Source: Trifolium pratense
Taxonomy: Eukaryota > Streptophyta > Magnoliopsida > Fabales > Fabaceae
Assembly: GCF_020283565.1 (NCBI RefSeq)
Contig: NC_060059.1
Span: forward strand, 13,399,501 to 13,463,500
DNA length: 64,000 nucleotides
Reading direction: 5' to 3'
A program made the position numbers and the translations under genes. Shown one piece after another: positions 45,158 through 56,960 of this stretch (its first letter is position 1; each line of letters starts with the position of its first letter). The notes beneath the pieces are model-generated. The model made no database searches. It was not told the DNA's origin and was given only the letters and a program-made list of their open reading frames with translations.

Positions 45158-45915
45158 TATTTTTCCCACATTCTTCATCATCATATTATTAATTATAAGC
45201 TTTGTAAAATATAACATTTTTATCTTATATCAAAGATGGATAAAAATAACAAAGAGAAGAGTATATGAGATTGAGAGGGAGAGAAGGAAAAAAAATAATT
45301 TGCATCATCTAATAGTTGTTCGGTCGGTTTCGGTTATGGAGAGATAGAATTTTAGAGACCCGCACCCGCCCGTATGCAATCTTCCATGCCCAGTTTTTCG
45401 CAATTTGTTGACCCGAAACCCGACCCGCACCCGACCGAATGCTTCAATGTATTGTCGATTATATCGATTTCGAGTCGGGTCTCGGGTTCATGCTCACCCC
45501 TAAATTTTAGTATATTTATCGGTTCGTCTAGAAAAAAATACCATGATTTAATTTACTTCACATTCACTCTATTTAGCTATCTATTTTATTTATTTCAATT
45601 TACTTTATGAAAATGCTACTAAATTGTTTTTCTTTAAACCATTTTTTAGTGTTATTTGTATAAGAATGAATTAGATGGTTAGAGTTAACACTTTTGGCAC
45701 CGTTACTCATGTTGATGGGTTGCTTGTTGTGGTGGTGTGTCCTTGGATTTGGAACATATGATAGTTTTATTCTATTTTATTTTTTAATGACAAAAAATGT
45801 TAGTATGTTAATTTTTTTTTAAGGAAGTGTTAGAATGTTAATGGTTAGGTTAGTTTTTTACACTTTGATAATTACTCCTTTAACTTTTAGCTCAATTAAT
45901 TCTGTTGGTTTTTTG
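45154..45915. other. Intergenic stretch, nothing recognised
   Basis: AT-rich. The 78-codon frame at 45374-45610 shows no domain. Confidence 0.35.
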
Positions 45916-45916
45916 T

Positions 45917-47064
45917 GATTGACTATATTTTGCAAAAACCAACTCTAGCCAGATGCTGGACAAGATGTTGTAGCATATGAGTACAGCATTAATGTTGACC
46001 TGAAGCGCGTTAATTTTTATATCATATTTTTGGAAGATTTATTTCAGATATAATTTCGTGTTTATCTAACAAGTCAAGACGTGCCTTGTCTCACAAGTCT
46101 CTAAAGGCGGTTTGTTTATTTTATTTACTCCAAAAATATGACTCAATATTTTTGGAATGCATCAAATATTTTTTTTTGGAGTAAATCTTTATTGAAGAAT
46201 TATTTTGAAGTAAATCTGGTGAGCTGACCAATGAAGATTCCAGCTGTTTATTTGAAGCCTTGCTGTCCAAGTTTCTAAAAGACGGTTTATGTGTGTTTTA
46301 TTTGAAACAAAAATATAACGTGATATAATTTTGTATTAAATCAAATATTGTTTTATTTTTAAAACAATCTAGGGCTGGCCGTAATTTCTCCAGTTGTGTG
46401 TGTCTGAAAACTTAGCTTGCGCATCAAGACAATTCAAGACTATAAGTACATGAAGACTCAGACCTATTTTACTCATGTAATCTAAATCGTGTTTTACTAA
46501 AAAGTGTGAGTTTTAGGGTTTAGAGTGTGTTTTTAATTGTGAGTCTTTCTTGTGTCACTTTGATACAAGTTTAGGACTGAGTTTATTGAGTTGTAATTGT
46601 GGACTACTCCTAAGGTTTGAAGTACATAGTTAGTTGTGTTTTTTATTGTGTTTCACTCGAAAGCTTTTAAGCGAGAGTGAAGTCTAGTTTCATAGGAGGG
46701 TGTCTCCATCTTTGATCGTTATAAAGTTGATAGCAACACTGTTTGTGTTGTTAGAAGGAATTGGGGCAGAGTCTCATATCTAGGAGGTTCCTAGGTAGGA
46801 TTTGCAGGGGTAGTGTCTAGGCGATAAGTCAAGTACCGGGTGTTGGTCGAGGACTTTGAACTAGAACTATTATAGTGGATTCATTCCTGGATTGGTATCC
46901 CCCAGAGTATGTGATGTTGCACTGAACTGTGTTAACAAACGATTTGTCTTATTTACTTTACTGCAGTTTATCATTTTATTATACTCAGAGTTTATATTGC
47001 TATGACAGTTGATGTAGCATCTTGCGTAGCATCTGTCCTCTGTGTGCCAGATTTCAAATTCTAT
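45917..47064 (+). repeat. Probable Ty1/copia solo LTR
   Basis: The sequence from TGATTGACTATATTTTGC to AAATTCTATCA contains the leader-like phrase GAAAGCTTTTAAGCGAGAGT and the phrase TTCCTGGATTGGTATCCCCC, which I associate with LTR leaders of legume Sirevirus/Maximus-type elements. No gag or pol follows. The limits are approximate and no target duplication was confirmed. Confidence 0.45.
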
Positions 47065-47157
47065 CAGTTGAGCTACACATTTTACCTCAACATTGGGTGG
47101 TTATTAGCGGGACGGACCCATAAATAATGTAGGTAGGGCAGAGCACCCTTCAATTTT

Positions 47158-47706
47158 TGTTAATTACATATTGATGTAACCTCTTGATCAGAAGAGGTGA
47201 TGGCCAGCAATCGTCCGTTGAGCAGGTGGTTGACGGTAGTCCAAGCAGTTGATCCACAGAGGGGGATTGTACCTGCAGGCGCTCCGATGCCAAAGTCAGG
47301 GAGAGCACAAGAGATACAAGAGAGGAGAGAGAGTGTAAAGAATAGAATACCTGGCTCTCTTGTATAGGAGAGCTTATATAGTTGCCCTAGCACTGGGCCA
47401 AAGGTCAGTTTAATGGGTCATGCTAAGCAGGCCCAATAAACTCGACTGCCAGAATGTGCTCTGTCATTGTAGAAAAGGCAGTTGCTGCCCCATGTTTTGG
47501 TGAGTCGTTCCATGATACTAGGAGAGTGGATAAGCTCAAGTGAACGGATGTGCTCGCGTATGGAGCATGTGCTTATCATAGCGTGATGACGCGTCAAGGA
47601 GGCCATGTCACTTGCTGACGTTGACGAGGAGGCCCCATTTGATTGGGCCGTCCTCTGTAGTTGGAGCAGATTGGATTTGGGCCAGCTCTTGGCCGAGTCC
47701 AGAACA
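47158..47706 (-). repeat. Solo LTR, Ty3/gypsy-like, second copy
   Basis: Read on the minus strand it has the TATA phrase CTATATAAGCTCTCCTATAC and the leader piece GGTACAATCCCCCTCTGTGG of the copy at 25200-25636. The two are clearly diverged upstream of the TATA box. Ends are approximate. Confidence 0.55.
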
Positions 47707-48236
47707 CATATATTTTCTTATTTTCAACCCCTCAAATTTAAATTTTTTACCTTATAACTTTCGTCCTAAATTATTGGTCACTTTGCAAACCAATATGTAG
47801 CTGGACTGTGTGGGGTACTCGCGAATGGCTTAGGTTAGATAAAGAGAGGGACTATAATTTGGTGGAACTTCGATGAATTTTAAGTTCGGTGAATTATTAA
47901 AAGGTTGCGAATACTGGAGCTTCTGATGTTAGAAGTTTCCAACAAATTAGAAATATCAGTAGGTGAAGGTGGAACATGCTTTTTATGAAGACAATCATTG
48001 TGTCATAGCTAAAGAGTATATATATCGATCACATTTCTTATTGGGCACACCAATATGTGTATGTTAGGTATCACATTGAGTATGCTATAATCACATTGAT
48101 TCACCGTGATTTTGTAGAAGTTACACTCTAATCACCTTGATTCAGACATATCCATGCGATGCCAATTATAAGAGAAAAAATAAAATAAAAGCTCCGCATG
48201 TTAAATTGTTCGTACAAAATAATCTATCCCTCTCCT
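47707..48236. other. 3' flank of the NPH3 gene, nothing recognised
   Basis: AT-rich intergenic DNA without an open frame of interest. Confidence 0.4.
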
Positions 48237-50533
48237 TCAACGAGTACATATCTTCATTTGCTTTTGAAGCTTCGTTTTGCAAGTATTTAGTTCCAACAGT
48301 TGTGACTTCATCATTTCAACATCTTTTCTCATCACTTTTATCTCTTGACTCATCTGTATATTTTCAAAATCTTTGCTTACTCTCATGCTTGTCTGAGTTT
48401 TAGTCCTTTGGTAATTCGATCCTTTACTTGCCACTGTCCATGACATGCTCACTTGTTCTAGAAGGACAAATCCTGTTGATAATTTCAAGGGCAACCTATC
48501 ATTTTTCATCACATGCTGACGTGCTTCTTGCGATAATCTATGGTATTCCAATATACTACACACATTTTCTCTATCTTCTTCTGTCAAATATGGATGTGCC
48601 TGCATAATTTGGTTAATTAAGTCTTAGTTTTCAACAACCATATAATCAGAGACAATAACAAAACAATATGTTAACACTTAACACAACCTCTCACGTCCAG
48701 GACTAGAAAGTCCCAGACTAGATATCTGGAGTGTGACCTGATAAGGTGTGGCCCAATGATCTTACATAAATTTTGATACCGTCCTAAAATTTAGGCCGAT
48801 TGTAACAAAATTCATACAATATAAGTTTGTAAAGTGAAGATGTCTCTCACATATAAATTCATTTTCAAGTCATATTTTATCTTATCTAATGTGTGACTCA
48901 TATACTAACATTTGATTGTGTTTATCTGCAATATCAAATATCATGACTAAACTGCGGCCGTTACTTAAAACTTTGGATATAAATTACTAATAAGACTATC
49001 TTACCTTAAGGTACATGTCAATAACTTTATAGAGATTATCATCACATTCTCTAGCATTTTGTGGCAATACTTCAACAAGCAATTTGAAACTTTCAACTTT
49101 AAGCATCTGATCCCTTGCAACTTGTGATAGATAACCATCCACCAATCTTCCAACAGTATGAACTTTTGCTGCAGAATCACTTGACATGCCAAGAACATAA
49201 CATTGTAACACTACAATAACAACATCAACATCATACAAAGAATCTTTATGATCTCCTTGATTTTTAACCAATAGATCTTGAACACAACACTTCTCCAACA
49301 TCGAAACTACTCTTCTTTCTAGCACACACAACAACTCATGATTGATTTTCAACATCATTCCTGCCTTTAAAAGGTGAAGCAAAAAATTGCAAGAGACCGA
49401 ATTTTCTTCGGTTGGAAGCATTTTAATCAAACACTCGGTTGAAACTTTATGTAACTGAATTAACTGATTTCCCGTGTGTTTATCAGTCACATTACGATTA
49501 AGTCCAAGTGTGACATTAGAGAACCATTTTATAGTCCAATTTTCTATACAAGAACCTACAATCTCCGCTTTCATTCCACGTATTTTCATAGATTGAATCA
49601 CTTCAATAAAATAATCTATACGTAGAAGAGATACATCTTCGAGTTTTGGATTATTTGGTTCTATTGCACATGCTTTCCAAGCTATTGTTTCTGAGCAACG
49701 TTTCACCAATTGTAACTCTTTGGCCCAATGCGAAATTGATTCGCAACTTTTGAGTATACGAAATGTGTCTTTCCATGAAGATAACATTAGAAAAGTAAGA
49801 AATGATTCTGTTTTTGAAATTAGATTTTCTTTTTCGATATCTTCACTCATTTCTAAGAAATTAGCAGCACAATATAATGAAGCTATGTTGGATGGTGTCA
49901 TGTCGAATTTCCAACCGTAACAGAATTTGATAACTAACTCGAATGTTTTTCTGCCACCTGGAATATTGTCTATTTCGATGGTACTAGTATTCTCTTCTAT
50001 GTTGCTTCTTTTCTTAAACACAAGCCTATTCAAATATTCACTTCTTGAGACCATGGCAAGCTGAAAAATCAACAAATTGATCATTAGTTTGCAGTAAAAA
50101 ATACTAACAAAATTTATATTTTTCAACTTTATGTAAAATCACTAAAGCAATGGTGATATATAACTAAATTAAGATAAGATACATAAATTTGTAAGATAGA
50201 AAAAATGGTTCACCTTGTGCAAGTGAAAGCTGGAATCACCAACTTGTATGATCAAATCATTTGCTGAATTTGCCCTGGCAATCCTACATCAAGCAAATGA
50301 AAATTGTTATCTATCTTCCACAAGAAACATATGAAAAAATTATAAGCCTATGCAAAAACTAATTAATGAGCATATATGTTTCAATTATGGCGTGTTTAAG
50401 AGCTTGAAGATGTTTACCAGTTTTGGTTTTTCCGTTTTAAGGAATCCGCAACCATAGGAACATTAGCCGGTAGAACAACACATCGGTTACGCTTCCCTCC
50501 ATCCAAGACTCTTTCACAGTCAAGAATTTTCAT
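48237..50533 (-). CDS. BTB/POZ-NPH3 family protein
   Basis: Four exons on the minus strand: 50533-50418, 50283-50214, 50060-49005 and 48599-48237. All have GT-AG borders and give 534 residues in one frame. The N-terminal part has a BTB domain at about residues 38-140 (NDLIIQVGDSSFHLHKLAMV, SRSEYLNRLVF, IPGGRKTFELVIKFCYG). The NPH3 domain follows (WAKELQLVKRC, the conserved DMYLKAHPYLTEEDRENVCS, LSQEARQHVMKNDRLPLKL) and then a short Lys-rich tail with a coiled-coil tendency. Family members are substrate adaptors of CUL3 ubiquitin ligases. The best known, NPH3 and RPT2, act in blue-light phototropism at the plasma membrane. The exact member cannot be named. The protein is slightly shorter than usual (about 600), mainly at the C terminus. 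Confidence 0.9.
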
Positions 50534-51600
50534 GGTAGTTTTATCAAGACCAGGAAACTCAAACTTGTTCCACAAGTAATATTTCTTAGAAGAGGTTTTA
50601 GTGGTGAAGAATACTTAGATACAGAAATTGAATTGTGGATATAAGTATATATAGACAGAAAAAGTGTCCAACTTTTATATGGTGTCAAATCCTTCTTTAC
50701 TGCAATATTGTAGTCGTGGCCAAAAATGTTTCGTAGCCACACACTTTTTCATACATCCACGACACCTGGTTAATCGCGTGCAAAAATGTACGTGTAATGT
50801 TCATATAATGTTTGAGGCATTGAAGAGGGTTTGTTACCTTTTTCCATCCTGTGCCATGTCATATCAGTGTACCTATTGGAATAAATATGGAGAGTTTGAC
50901 AGTGTAGACAGATTGGATGCAAGACATTATAGCAGATAGTCAATGTTACATTCTCATCCACATAGTACCAACTTTTTCCATACACATCGCATTCATCAAT
51001 TAAGAAGGTGTTTCACAAACTGTATTAAAACCTTACAAACCAAAATTGATTCTGGCCTTGTGATTTTGTGGTTAGGAAACTTGCTATTGCTATAACCAAA
51101 ATCGATTCTGGCCTTATGATTTTGGTTAAGTTTAAATGCATAATAATGTGTGTTTGGATGATGAAAGAAAATCGAAAAGATAATACAGAAGACAAAATTG
51201 AAATTGTCATAATTTATTTGAGTAAAATATGATAAAGACATAAACTAATGCACTAAGACGTAGTTCAACTAACAATGTCGATAGTGTTAAAGTTAAACAT
51301 CTTTACGTGAGTTCGAACTTGGAACCTCACAGTTGTATGTTAGTTTCATGTGTGTTTGTCAAATAAAGTGCATTTTTTTTCCATTTCTTATTAGAGTGTA
51401 TTTGAATATGATGGTAACTAGGTAAATTGAAATTTTTTTCAATTCAAATTCTTCATCAGTAAATTTATTTGTTTGGTTATGTACCAAAAAAAAAAATTAT
51501 TTGTTCGGTTAGAGTAAAAATTTCATTCTTAAATTTTATTGGACTATTTTAAAAAATTTAAATTTTTGGGATGAAAGTATAAATATATGATAAAATTTTA
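50534..51600. other. 5' flank of the NPH3 gene, otherwise unrecognised
   Basis: A TATA-like TATATATAG region on the minus strand near 50643-50655 fits the NPH3 promoter. At 51040-51130 a ~50-bp segment with AAAATTGATTCTGGCCTTGT is present twice in tandem-like fashion. No further gene. Confidence 0.4.
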
Positions 51601-51610
51601 TCCAAAATGA

Positions 51611-51769
51611 GTTTTTTTTTTTTTATCTACTAGTTCAGTGGCTAGAAATTCCAAAATGAGAATTTAAATTCCACCTGAAAGATGAATAAGTGAAGTGTCC
51701 AGGATTTGAACCTCAATTCCTTCGTAATATATGCGATGTCTCTACCCACTGAGCTAAGCTCACTGGGAC
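51611..51769 (-). repeat. tRNA-derived SINE with target site duplication
   Basis: On the minus strand: A box TTAGCTCAGTGGGTAG, B box GGTTCAAATCC, poly(A) tail (T-run at 51611-51624). The flanks TCCAAAATGAGTTT (51601) and TCCAAAAAATGAGTTT (51770) are direct repeats. Confidence 0.8.
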
Positions 51770-52075
51770 TCCAAAAAATGAGTTTCTTACACTATTTTGC
51801 AAATTTTAATCAACTCATATTTCTATACAAAATTATTTAAATCGACCCATTTAAATAAGTCAACGTTAAATAATGATACTGTAGTTTAACTAAGACATTA
51901 AACTCAATTAAGCTATCTTTAAAATGAATTGTTCGGAAAAACCGAGTTTTATAAGATCTGATTAGAGATAAGGTGTTAGAGAAATTGTTCAAAATTTGAA
52001 GCATCTTTCTTTCTTGGTTTTTTCTAGTCTCTACTAGAAAGTACTAACTAACGGTCACAACAGAACAAACACAGA

Positions 52076-52759
52076 ATGGCGAAACTGAAACCCTACATTT
52101 CCGCAACCCAATCCCTTCCTTCAATTTCAAATCCAACTCTTCCATTTCCAAATTCCAAAATCAACATCAATTATCATCTTCGCAATCCCAAACCCTTCCC
52201 CATTTCACAATCCCATTCAACTCCAAAACCCCAACAAATCATCGTCTGCGCTAAAAGACAACAATGGACGAACCGAAAGATTCTTCAACTAGCTTCCAAG
52301 GTCGCATTCAATCTCAAGATCTTACCAGAACCCTTCAATTCCTTCCTCGGCCAAATCGCGCGAAGCAATTCGAATGAAAATCGGATTCTCAACAGTCTAA
52401 TCGGTGGCGTGAGAGTGAAATCGTCGAGCAAGAAGAGGAACGGGAAGAAGTTTTTGTTTCCAGTGTTTGTGTTGATCTGTGTTGCAGGTTTGTGGTCGTG
52501 GAGAATTTCAGAATTGGATCTGTTTGTGAGGTCATTGTTCGGTATGGTTGGAATTTCTTCAATTTCTTTGTTGTTGAGAAATAAAGGTATAAAAAATTGG
52601 TTTTTAGGGTTTTTCTTTGGGGTTGTTTTGATGATGAGTTTCAAATTGGGAAAAGAGGATGTGGAATTTTGGGTTGAGAAGCTAAGGACTTGTTCTCCTG
52701 TTGCACAAATTGTATTGGGGAATAGGAATAGGAATAGAAAATGGAGAATATCAAAATGA
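52076..52759 (+). CDS. Unknown protein, probable plastid membrane protein
   Basis: A single-exon frame of 227 residues with an ATG in a reasonable context (CAGAATGGCG). Residues 1-60 are rich in Ser, Pro, Asn and basic residues without acidic ones, like a chloroplast transit peptide. Two hydrophobic segments follow: about residues 126-142 (FLFPVFVLICVAGLW) and 152-190 (LFGMVGISSISLLL, then WFLGFFFGVVLMMSF). The C terminus is basic (GNRNRNRKWRISK). I do not recognise a domain. A small inner-envelope or thylakoid protein is inferred. Its reverse-strand frames are shadows. Confidence 0.7.
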   Translation: MAKLKPYISATQSLPSISNPTLPFPNSKININYHLRNPKPFPISQSHSTPKPQQIIVCAKRQQWTNRKILQLASKVAFNLKILPEPFNSFLGQIARSNSNENRILNSLIGGVRVKSSSKKRNGKKFLFPVFVLICVAGLWSWRISELDLFVRSLFGMVGISSISLLLRNKGIKNWFLGFFFGVVLMMSFKLGKEDVEFWVEKLRTCSPVAQIVLGNRNRNRKWRISK

Positions 52760-54660
52760 GAGTATGGTGTTTTTTTTTTTTCACTGTTGTTTGATTCAAT
52801 TCAAGCACCAAAAGAGTATTTTGTATGATTGCTGATTCTTGTATACTGTCTATTATTAAATGATGATGATGATGATGATGATTGAAAATTGATGCAACAA
52901 TGTTCATTCCTATGCTAGGAAGCACGAACATAGACACTATAGACACACCGACACCAATACTAATTTGAGAAAATGACATAATTTAGTGTAATTATAAATG
53001 TCGGTGTCCAACATTGGCACGTGTCTGACACCGAAATACGCCTAATTTGAGGAGTGTCTGAGTGAGCTTCAGAGTTCCTGTGCTAACTCAAAGAATTGAA
53101 CTCTCTGTTAACAAAATGTAAAACACAATGTTTCAAGGCCTTTGGATGTGCGGTCCGATTGTGAAAACCATGGCAATTAAGAAGCTTGATTTTGTAGTTT
53201 TTCATAGAAATCACGGTAGGAAGAGTGTGTTTGGTGGTGCAAATGTGTTGCATTTTCATGAAATGGTGATGACAAAGACATACAATATATGCTGTTTTTC
53301 ATCCTTACTACATTTTTGTTACATTTTTTTGAGTACATGAAGCTGACATGGGTGCTTAAGTGGGAGATAATGTGGTAAGCTGGTTACAATTCAAATGTGA
53401 GAAACTTGTAGAAGAGAAAAATTAGGGTTTAAACCTTATCGAGAGAAGGAATTTGGTGATTTCTTCGCCAAATGCAGGCCACGATAAACTTAGGGTGATT
53501 TCCTACGAGAGCAATGAAGTTGACATGCCAGCAATATACTAAATTGTTAAATAACTTAGGTATGATTGAGAGCAAATTGAAAAAATATCTGTGTGAGAAA
53601 ATCACCCCATGTATCACATAAAATTGGTTTTGCATTTTTAAGAAGAGGGAATAAGGCATAGAAAACTTTCGACTTAGTAAACACTTTTGAAAAGTACATT
53701 TACTTCGGACAAAAAATTAGTAGGAATTAAAACTCGCAAATGTTAGTATGGGATAGATGCTCTCTATTATGCAAACCATTGAGTTACAATTTAGGTTGAA
53801 CATGAAATAGTTATATGTACTATATTTTATAAGTATGAAATATTTCATAATAATAAAGAAGTTTCTTGGTATTTAAATAACATTGGCTAGTCCATAAATC
53901 ATAACTCAACTGATAATGCATAAATTGCTAGTTTGACCGTCATCATCAAAAATTAAATCTAAAATCTGTGTGTGGAGAGTAGATATGTCTGGACCATCTA
54001 ATTTTAAATCAACAGCGTCACTCATTCTCGTTTGGATTGACTTATTTTTGAACTTATGTGAAACAGCTTATTCAAATAAATATGTTTTTATGTATTATTA
54101 TAAGTTTTTCAAGGTAGTTTATGAGAAAACAGTTTATAAAGATACAATTTTTATTAGTGAAAACTTATGAATTAACATAAAAACTTATTTATTTGCATAA
54201 GCTATTTTCATAAGATCCAAAAGGGCAAATCTGAATCCATATTAGCTTATGCTTGTATCACAAGTCTTGCTCTCTTTCTAGAAAATTTCTTTTGGTACCC
54301 TATCAAATTTGCCACGCATCCTATAAAATTACCAAAATACCCTTGTATACTAATTAAGTAACAAACATTATAAAAATGAGAAATTTGAGAAGAAAAAAAA
54401 AAGAAACACCCTCCTAACATGAAAATTTCAATATTTTACACATCCACTACTTAAGTTAAGTAGCGGAAGGATAAAATAGAAAACTAGAAGGACGCGCTAG
54501 AAGTTGGTAGAGTGGAAGGAAAAAAAAAATGTCCTCTTTCTATATAGCGCATGTTTTGTATTGTAGCCCAAATAGTTCCAAAGCCCAATCTCAGCCCCCA
54601 ATTTTAGCAATATAATAACAACAACATTATTAGCATAAACCTTAATTAATTAACATTTCG
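52760..54660. other. Intergenic region with repeat remnants
   Basis: A (GAT)n microsatellite lies at 52861-52881. A GTGTCGG-family repeat lies at about 52918-53075. A decayed member of the GTTTGGATTGACTTATTT MITE family lies at about 54030-54245. Short frames at 53128 and 53970 have no recognisable domain. Confidence 0.4.
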
Positions 54661-54751
54661 CAGACGGTGCTCCATCATCATCATCACCACCAACATCAAC
54701 ATCCCCTGTTCAGAGCTAAACCAGGTTTCTCTAATCTCTCATTCTCATTGC

Positions 54752-54929
54752 ATGCATGCGCTTCTTCATTCCCTCTTCCAACCTCATCTGTAAGTATCAT
54801 CTCTCTTTTACACTCTTTTTTTCAGCATTCTCACTGTGTTACTTAATTTCATCAAACATTAAAAACCTTCAATTTAATGTAATCATTCATTCTTAATATT
54901 TATCTTGCAGAATCATGGTTTCAGCATAA
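54752..54929 (+). promoter_or_regulatory. uORFs across a 5'-UTR intron of the IDM3-like gene
   Basis: A 5'-UTR intron is predicted at 54790-54910 (CT|GTAAGT ... TTGCAG|AATC). After splicing, the ATG at 54752 opens an 18-codon uORF whose last codons are ATG GTT TCA GCA TAA (54915-54929). Its stop lies one base before the main ATG at 54931. A second uORF from 54756 ends at a TAA created by the splice junction. Confidence 0.55.
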
Positions 54930-54930
54930 C

Positions 54931-56688
54931 ATGTCTCATTCTCATAACCAAATGGAACAACCTAACCAACATGAAACAACATTAGCACGATTAGAACAAC
55001 CTAAACCCAAAAACCTAAAAACTGATACACCTAATGATGATCAATGTTTTCTACTTTACTTCATTATGGGAACATACTTTGGTCCTCATATCAATGGTGA
55101 CAAAAAATCAGTCTTACAAAGAGTTGCTGAAGGATTACCTTCATATACACGTGATCAATTAGCAACTTCTTTTATCAAAGTAGCTGAATTAGAACGTATT
55201 TATTATTATATACTTAGGAATGTTGATAAATCGTTAACAGTAAAGTTACCCTTTTTGCGTCGGTTTATTCAAGGGCTAGAAGGTTCAAACTCCGTATGCA
55301 ATTATCCTCAATTTACTGATTTGTTCCCTCTTGAGTTACACCCTCAATCTAGGTTCAAAAGTAGTTATAAAATCATTGAGAGTATTGTGTTTATTGATAA
55401 TCCCGAAACGTGTTTCTTTAATCGAGAGGATGTTGAAAGGTTTAAGAGATTGAGTGGATTGGAGGATTTTCTTGTGGACAAAGATGTTGCTAGATTGTAT
55501 AATTGTTTCGATGGTAGTGGTTTGCGTAATAATAAATCGGTTGGGAAGGGGAAGGTTATGTCGTTGCCTGAGAATAAGTGTGGTAGGAATACTGGTTCTC
55601 GGAAAGTGAATGAAAGTGATGATTTTTCTGAGATTAGGCATCAACTGCCACGTGCCGCCTGTGCTGTGACGCCTATTAGCACTGTTCCGTTTAATGAGGG
55701 TATGGCTCTTGAAAGTGAAGGTGATGATTCTGTGAAAGTTTGTGGTCCGGCTGTGTTATTCCTTCCTTCTCGTCCTACTAAGAAGGAATGGTCTAATGTT
55801 GTGGCTGCTACCAAGAAGGGTTTTGGATTGACTGGAAGTGCGGCTATGGGGCGTGTTGGACCCATCATGGGACTTGTGGATATTGGAGAGTGTGAAGACT
55901 CGTACCTATTTCGCATATCTCTCCCTGGAGTGAAGAGGGATGAAAGTAAGTTTCTTTTAAAATCTTTAGTCACATAATGGCTATTCATTTTAGCTTTAAC
56001 CTTCTATGCTATAATAAGTACCTGTATATTAGGAATGTTTCTTTCATGTTAGTGTTTTATATTTTTCTGCTATGAGATTTTGATTAATGAAATAAAACTA
56101 TCTATTGTATGTATATGATTATGTGACCATAGGACTTTAAATGAGAATTGTAAAATTTGATCTTTCTCCGTATGGATCACCCTTGCACTACAAAAATTGG
56201 AAAAAGAGAAACGAAGGTAAAATGAATAAAGAAACCAATTGTAACTGTTGCTTGTAGTTTGATGTTTTGGTAACCTATACTGGTTCTGAGTATGGTAACC
56301 AAAGCTTAATACTGTTAATCATTTTGTTGTTTTGATGGGTTGGGAACTGTTTTAAGTTTTAATCGCTTCTGCGGTAGTATAGTGTGTCAAAGAGATCTCA
56401 CTATATTAAACTAATTATGCATTGAATTTATTGATGACTGCAGAGGAATTCAGCTGCGAGGTTGACACCAATGGAAAAGTTTTGATAAACGGAGTAACCA
56501 CAACAGGAGAGAAGACAGTATCAAAGTACTCTCAGGTGTTTCAAATGCAAACTCAAAACCTTTGCCCACCGGGCCATTTCTCCGTCACATTTCAGCTGCC
56601 GGGCCCTGTTGATCCGCATCAATTTTCAGGTAATTTTGGCACGGATGGGATTCTTGAAGGAATGGTCATGAAAGGGAAACCTAGGTGA
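54931..56688 (+). CDS. Increased DNA methylation 3-like alpha-crystallin domain protein
   Basis: Two exons, 54931-55945 and 56444-56688 (GAAA|GTAAGT, CTGCAG|AGG), give 419 residues. The N-terminal half (residues 28-170) has [20 protein letters not shown] and [11 protein letters not shown], a plant-specific region. The C-terminal ~90 residues are a small heat-shock/alpha-crystallin fold: [52 protein letters not shown] and a final [10 protein letters not shown]. This layout fits Arabidopsis IDM2/IDM3 (At1g54840, At1g20870), nuclear chaperone-like partners of the IDM1 histone acetyltransferase in active DNA demethylation. Which of the two it matches is not decided. The intron splits the alpha-crystallin domain, at a usual position. 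The uORFs may lower translation. Confidence 0.82.
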
Positions 56689-56834
56689 TGACGAAGTTCA
56701 GTCAGATCATCATCCTTCTATTAGTTCCACGCAGTACTAAGTTAATGCAGAATGTTAAGAGATGTGGTTTTGAGTATCAGTATCCTGTATAGTGTCTATC
56801 TTAATGCTATTTATTTTGTGACGCATGCGATATA

Positions 56835-56958
56835 CCCCCTCCGTCCCAAAATATAAGAGAAAATTGGTCAAAGAAAGTTGATGTATTTGGTTAAGAATTT
56901 GGACTAATACATCAATTTTGTTTGACTAATTTTCCCTTATATTTTGGGACGGAGGGAG
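56835..56958. mobile_element. Stowaway-type MITE, 124 bp, downstream of the IDM3-like gene
   Basis: CCCCCTCCGTCCCAAAATAT pairs with inverted ATATTTTGGGACGGAGGGAG, with TA at both sides (56833-56834 and 56959-56960). The arms are well preserved. Confidence 0.88.
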
Positions 56959-56960
56959 TA

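Noticed and set aside
52285..52644. 119-codon minus frame
   Set aside because: Antisense to the supported plus-strand gene at 52076-52759.
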